A stretch of 64,000 nucleotides of DNA. It comes from Hippasteria phrygiana. Its lineage: Eukaryota; Echinodermata; Asteroidea; Valvatida; Goniasteridae. The stretch is from contig JAZGUH010000410.1 of the NCBI GenBank assembly GCA_037893225.1, positions 248,001-312,000 of the forward strand. Direction: 5' to 3'. Each line of letters starts with the position of its first letter. Position 1 is the stretch's first letter. Made by a program: the position numbers and the translations under genes. Below are positions 59,401-64,000 of this stretch, piece by piece. The notes under the pieces were generated by a model. That model did no database searches. It had not been told where the DNA came from and saw only the letters and a list, made by a program, of their open reading frames with translations.

Positions 59401-59663
59401 TTTTTTCTGTTGAGAATTAACTTTTGTCCTTAGCACCTGGCTTGTTAAAATTTCCAGTAAAAATTCCTCCGGTATCAACTTTTATCATTATTCACACTTT
59501 ATTCCTCTGAAAAAAAAGGTTACACACTGCCCAGTCTAACTTTTAACCACTTAGAACACCATACAGCCATATCTACATATCTACCTGATAGTTTGCATCC
59601 ATTTGGTGGCATCCAGACTGGACAGCCATTCTTTATCAGAGCCCCAGAATTCCTTCAGTGTCT
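53461..59663 (-). CDS. MTMR10: MTMR10-type myotubularin pseudophosphatase, last four exons
   Basis: Minus-strand exons 59585-59663, 58895-58965, 56169-56341 and 53461-54426 join in phase to about 429 codons ending in TAA; the N-terminal part (PH-GRAM and first half of the phosphatase domain) lies beyond 64000. Exon order matches the family: KEWLSSLDATKWMQTI, then the region replacing the catalytic loop, LVQIILDPHCRT, FQSVIQREWVIAGHPF, FLLFLDCVNQMMQQFP, a PSVWDW-like segment (ATVWAWTLQY), CYLRWLPSAHIVGGG, a coiled coil (EIQQLKEKVDQLQARK) and the C-terminal RRSFLGTPLARFL. The last is diagnostic for MTMR10 rather than MTMR11/12, although one invertebrate gene may be co-orthologous to all three. 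The HCSDGWDR loop is replaced by REPNGRDT, without the Cys, so the protein cannot dephosphorylate phosphoinositides and probably acts as a partner or adaptor of active myotubularins. The introns carry a minisatellite element, MITE D and a tRNA-bearing repeat. Confidence 0.88.
54783..55166. mobile_element. Inverted-repeat element with internal AAGTCCATCAC minisatellite
   Basis: Ends GTAGTCGAGTCC and GGACTTGCAGGGACTCGACT are related to those of 34451-34653. Inside, the 11-mer AAGTCCATCAC is repeated about 12-13 times without interruption (about 54812-54960), then more loosely. Lies in the last intron of the MTMR10-type gene. Confidence 0.8.
55372..55798. mobile_element. MITE family D (TTAA-flanked)
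   Basis: TTAACCAGTTCGCG ... CGCGAACTGGTTAA, perfect 10-bp inverted ends inside TTAA. 427 bp, in the last intron of the MTMR10-type gene. A single copy in this window. Confidence 0.75.
57309..57606 (-). repeat. tRNA-bearing repeat, copy 5 (most complete)
   Basis: tRNA-like segment at about 57335-57409 on the minus strand: acceptor arms pair with one mismatch, A-box TAGCTCAGTTGG, B-box GGTTCAAATCC, anticodon loop readable as GGT (Thr-like) with U33. Body of about 200 bp 5' of the tRNA (in its own orientation) ends with the CCACAAGGGAAAC module. In intron of the MTMR10-type gene. Confidence 0.8.
57607..58894. other. Intron of the MTMR10-type gene
   Basis: No repeat or exon identified; the 103-codon plus ORF at 57966-58277 is antisense and featureless. 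Confidence 0.5.
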
Positions 59664-60462
59664 CTGTATAAAGAAAACAAACATTCCAAATAGAACTTAC
59701 CAAATTCCCCAACAAGGATATAAATGTTATCTTGAGACATCAAACATTATTCATGCAATGAAAAGATACTTCATTAGAAGAGCGCCAACTTCCAGTTGTT
59801 CCTGTTTCTTTTCCCGATTATGATTATGGAAACCTCTCATGGATCCGGCATTAACCAACAAAAAAAAGTTAAAATGGAAAATGACAACATTTGAGGAGAT
59901 GATTTACAAGAAATGTTATATGCATCATTTTGTGTCACCACACTGCTAATACATTAATTATTTGTTGGAAGATTTTGCCTTGCACAAGTACATAAAAATG
60001 CATGAAATTTGACTGTAATGAACACAGACAATTCATAACTTTGAAATTTCTATTATCATTCAACTACATGTACATATGAATTGCTCATGAAAGACAACTT
60101 GTGGTATCCTGTCCCGTAACCCCCTCCAAAAATGTACACCCATTACTGGTTTTAGGTTAAGTTCAGAGCATTAGACAGCAGTATTAATTCAAACGACACG
60201 GTTAACAAGCTGTTAGTTGCATGTACATGCTTGTGGGGGTGGGGTTTACACACAGGGGAGGGGGACAACAAATGCAATATGACTTTGCATATGAACATCA
60301 AGGGCTGATAAGAACAAAACCTTTTCCACTCACTGGCTCCAAATAACCAGGACATCAAAGTATACCACTTAAAGCCAACTTACAGGTTGTATATACTTCC
60401 CCTTCTACCTTTACTGGAACCACTTTGTACTTTGCAACTTTTGTTTAATTACACAACCTCGG
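59664..60462. other. Probable intron of the MTMR10-type gene
   Basis: The exon ending at 59663 needs further 5' exons; none with myotubularin character is visible here. Confidence 0.5.
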
Positions 60463-60670
60463 TTAACCCTTTGCGTACGAAAGACACCATATGGCGCAAA
60501 AAAACCAGTGCCACCAGGTCGGATGACGCCATTTGCAGCTGTTTGTGCAGTTTCAATCCATTGTTGGATTATTGTGTATGTTACGCTTGACTGCACAAGC
60601 ACATTGTGGCCGTTTCGCTTGGCTGCCAGAGCCGCCGCGACACCGTCTCCCGTAAAAAAACATACTAAAA
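60463..60670. mobile_element. MITE family C, copy 3
   Basis: Left end TTAACCCTTTGCGTACG intact; right end decayed (CCCGTAAAAAAACATACT). Core GTGCCACCAGGTCGGATGACG conserved. Confidence 0.75.
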
Positions 60671-60974
60671 AAAATAGCATTTAGTATCCATGGACCAGTT
60701 AGCTGAAGTTAAACCATGCTTGATGTATGGATTGTCAAAGATCAATGAAGCATTCCCCTTAATGAATATACCAATCACAGCTGACGATGGTCCGACAGTG
60801 GTCCGACAAAAATGATGGCTGTGTGACGCACCTGACTGTGACTGTTCAACATTTCAAGGGGCAGAGCATAATGGATTAACCTGCTGACCTATCACTCATT
60901 GGTGTTTAAGCCACGCCCCTACGACAACTCTATGAAATTTTTGCACAGTAGCATTTTGTTTAAGCTTTTGCTCA

Positions 60975-61121
60975 TTAACCCTCCTATACTTATAACTATC
61001 ACAGCCTATCAAAAACTCTAAACACCAACTCTGACAGTTTGTGTGTTTCAATCCGTCACTTGATAGGTTTTGATATATAGGGTAGCTGGCTCCATTTTGG
61101 CCTTGAGAACAGGAGGGTTAA
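60975..61121. mobile_element. MITE family B, copy 4
   Basis: 147 bp, TTAA at both ends, same interior as the copies at 42, 45.8 and 46.6 kb. Confidence 0.85.
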
Positions 61122-63095
61122 TGTAGAATTGATGTCATTGGACTTTTGGTCACAAAAAATGGCGATTCCACCATTATAATTTAATTCTTCATGCACACAT
61201 GTAGCAAACTATTTCAGAATCAGATGACAAACAAGATGCAAGATGCACTCTTGGTCCTGTCTGTAACATTATTTCCGGTTATCATTTTCATATAAATATG
61301 CAGACTGTACATGTAACCACTCCAAAGAAGACACATTAAGCAGATACCAACCACCATGAGAGTAAATACAATGCTTAGCATGTTCACAGCACACACAAGG
61401 AATATATTTCACACTATCACATCCATTGGTTAACTATTTCTCACAATTACAATTCCTGTTCAGCCAAAATTATTTCAAACCATGTGGCCCTAAATCCTAC
61501 ACCAAAAGAGATCTTATTCCTAATGCTTCTTGGAACTTTATCAGATCTTGTAACTTACCTGGACGAAAAATGAAAAAAAACGCGACCAGACTTTTGCGAC
61601 TTTTAGGGTCGGTCACATAGGGCAACAACTATTTTTGGGGGCCTAATGATGATACGATTACCAATCAAACATTTGTCTGAAATGCTGTCATCTTTGAGAA
61701 AATTTTATCTGAAGACCTTCAAAAATGCTGTGGCTTATTTAGATTTCAACAATTGAAATGAACCCATACGAACATGCACAAAATCACATGGGTTTTCACT
61801 ATTTTCTTCACAGGTTTGTTATTTCATGTATATGTTGAATCACACCAAGTATGCACACACTGCCTGCTACTGTGTGTCAGGTCTACCAATAAAAATCATA
61901 TCTTTAATAGACCATTTTCTTGGTAAAAACTGAACATTCACAATATTGTTTTTCTATCCAGAGACAAGTATGAACAGATTCAAATGAAAAGAAAAACGAG
62001 GATAATTTCAATGTGAAAACAAAAAAATCCATGCACTGGGAAAAAAGTCCCACATTTTAGAAGTCAGTATTTTTAAAAGAAAACCTGATTAAACCACTGC
62101 TGGAGTTTGAATGTTGGTACAGGTGCACGATGTAATTAGACCGGTTCTGGACCGGCTGGTTTCGGACACACTAACCGCCACGTACGATGATCCAATGCGT
62201 TACCGAGTAACATTGCATACACTCCAAGCCTCGCAATACAGGAACATTGAACCACTTACTCTTATTTTGAGCTGCAGGGAAGGTGGAAGAAATTACAGAA
62301 AATAGAGAAACATAACGAGAGAAAAAAACAAACGGAAATAGGTGAAACACATACAACAATGAACTACGATATAATAACATAATGAATGAAAAATGAAAAT
62401 TAAATGCATTTGATCTGCAAAAATATTTTTTCTTGAAATCAAAATTTGCATTTAATTAATTTTGCATTTTTTTTTGTTATCTACATATCTTGATGTAATA
62501 TTGTAAAAAAGAAAAAAAACTGTTAAAACTTCATTACTTAAAACTGTTTGATATTGTAAAATCAATCATTCATTCGCAAATAATTCTTTTCATAATAACC
62601 AGCAGATTCTTCACGTTTCCATTCTTACAGGCTGTATGAAAAGGATGTTTTATTGAGAGTCAATGAAAAGTACATAAACAACAGAATAAGGGACAATTTT
62701 TTTATGAAATTGCAGCAATAATTTTTAAAATGTTTATTTGAGTACCTTGATGAATGGTAACTGAGGAAAGCAAAAAAAAAAAAAGGTGAGTGAGATTGTA
62801 ATCATGAATGATGCATTATGCTTAGTAGGCCAAGATGAAAAATGCAATTTTGAAGAGTGTAAGTTTTATCAGAAATCAGGGATTGAAAATAAACTGTTGA
62901 GGAAAACAAGAAATTGATTGAAAAGAAAATACCAAACTTGAATAAGCAACTGTACCTCATGTTGGAACTCTTAAAGAAAAATATGTCACAGGCTCCGAAT
63001 GGAGTTCATGTACAATAAACATAAACCACAAGACAAAACACCTCATTGAAGAAACTGTAACCTCTAAATTTGATGAGCAAAATGAATAGAATACA
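61122..63095. other. Probable intron sequence, no gene recognised
   Basis: AT-rich. ORFs at 61426-61620 and 62111-62380 lack features; the latter stretch (about 62110-62260) is GC-richer than its surroundings, but no splice-consistent exon emerged. Confidence 0.4.
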
Positions 63096-63444
63096 CTACC
63101 TCACACTGATTTCAATGGAACACTACCTCTCACTAATTTTAATGGAACACTACTTCACACTGATTTCAAAGGAACACTACCTCACACTGATTTCAAAGGA
63201 TCACTACATTACACTGATTTCAAAGGAACACAGCCTCACACTGATTTCAATGGAACACTCTCACACTAATTTCAATGGAACACTACCTCACACTAATTTC
63301 AATGGAACACTACCTCATACTGATTTCAATGGAACACAACCTCACACTGATTTTAATGGAACACTCTCACACTAATTTCAATGGAACACTACCTCACACT
63401 GATTTCAACAGAGCATTACCTCAAATTGATTTCAATGCAAAATC
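63096..63444. repeat. 27-bp minisatellite, about 13 units
   Basis: Unit CTACCTCACACTGATTTCAA plus TGGAACA, with two 25-bp variants (CTCTCACACTAATTTC...). The unit length is a multiple of three, so the array reads as a repeated peptide on the plus strand (an artefact). Confidence 0.92.
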
Positions 63445-64000
63445 TTTTTCAATCCTTCTACATACATGTCTACATGTATATACATATTTTTAAAATCTTG
63501 TACTTCAGTGGCATGTTCAATTTTATCCTACATGTATTTTAAGATTTTTGAAAAGAAAATCTCTTTGAGGCAAGTATGATGAATCTCCCTTCATGCATGC
63601 TTCATATCCCGTCTTTCTCCAATTCCTGCCGAAATCATGAGCATATTCCCCACAGATGTGACAAAACGTGAGTGGTTTTTTAGAACGGATGGCACCATGA
63701 ATCGATGTTGTTTCCTACCTTACTCATACTGTTATGCGTACCTTCCTGGTGAAAATTAAATTTAGATAATTCCAGATGTTATGGTTTTCAAGATTAAAAA
63801 TAAATACAGCAAATAGTTTGAGTTTTCCCGGCCAATTTCAACAAAAAATCATTCAGTCTAATACCCTGATCATTCAGTTTAATTTGAAAATGAATGCTCT
63901 TTTACATCTAGTTGAGAACTCACTCAGCAAATAAGATCACTCAAATACAAATAGTCGTTTGGTTTATTCAATTTTGCTCAAGCCACTTGTCAGAGGTTGG
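63445..64000. other. No gene confirmed
   Basis: A minus-strand frame at about 63520-63715 includes a CHICGEYAHDFGRNW segment; no credible splice borders were found. Confidence 0.35.

Noticed and set aside
63070..63493. ORFs reading MEHYLTLIS repeats
   Set aside because: 27-bp minisatellite read in frame.
63520..63715. Minus-strand frame with a CHICGEYAHDF zinc-ribbon-like segment
   Set aside because: Only one CxxC pair, no matching splice borders, not part of known myotubularins; left unannotated.

Overview
The window looks like AT-rich, intron-bearing nuclear DNA from a marine invertebrate deuterostome (echinoderm, hemichordate or cephalochordate grade). This is an inference. The supports are exons with GT/AG borders, an MTMR10-type gene, THAP/Kolobok-type elements, ShKT domains on a secreted protease, tRNA-bearing repeats and many poly(C)/poly(G) tracts. 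Species cannot be fixed from the sequence alone. Most six-frame ORFs here are chance or repeat-derived; real coding sequence is sparse and split into exons.

Region by region. 1-5.1 kb: one hypothetical 210-aa ORF on the minus strand and simple repeats. 5.1-6.2 kb: a TTAA-flanked, Kolobok-like element keeping a THAP zinc-finger exon; a second, inverted copy lies at 23.6-24.6 kb. 6.8-10.9 kb (+): a complete five-exon gene for a secreted zinc metalloprotease with two C-terminal ShKT domains (440 aa). 16.4-19.6 kb (-): a convergent paralogue with four exons (366 aa) that ends in a short hydrophobic tail instead of ShKT domains. 29.8-32.1 kb (+): a truncated, inverted duplicate of that paralogue, fused to a displaced copy of sequence from 20.2-20.4 kb and lying directly beside a 1.27-kb near-perfect palindrome with 7-bp target duplications. 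27.8-35 kb (+): an NRF1/YY1-type promoter, a minimal first exon and strong downstream splice sites, one candidate exon being split by a 203-bp inverted-repeat element. 35-52 kb: mostly repeats, MITEs and tandem or inverted duplications, with two weak minus-strand exon candidates. 52.2-52.9 kb: a CRE/YY1/ETS promoter-like block. 53.5-59.7 kb (-): the last four exons of an MTMR10 orthologue, a catalytically dead myotubularin; the 5' part runs off the right edge.

The recurring theme is mobile DNA that targets TTAA: at least seven sequence families with terminal inverted repeats bounded by TTAA, one with an empty-site comparison inside the window that shows precise insertion. The THAP-bearing elements are the likely clue to the machinery (Kolobok). 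Two further unusual signals are a tRNA-containing repeat whose copies look circularly permuted, and inverted-repeat elements whose interior has expanded into minisatellites. The protease paralogues share a furin-type RxRR site, matching exon phases and equal first-exon lengths, so they are one locally duplicated family whose C-terminal modules have diverged.
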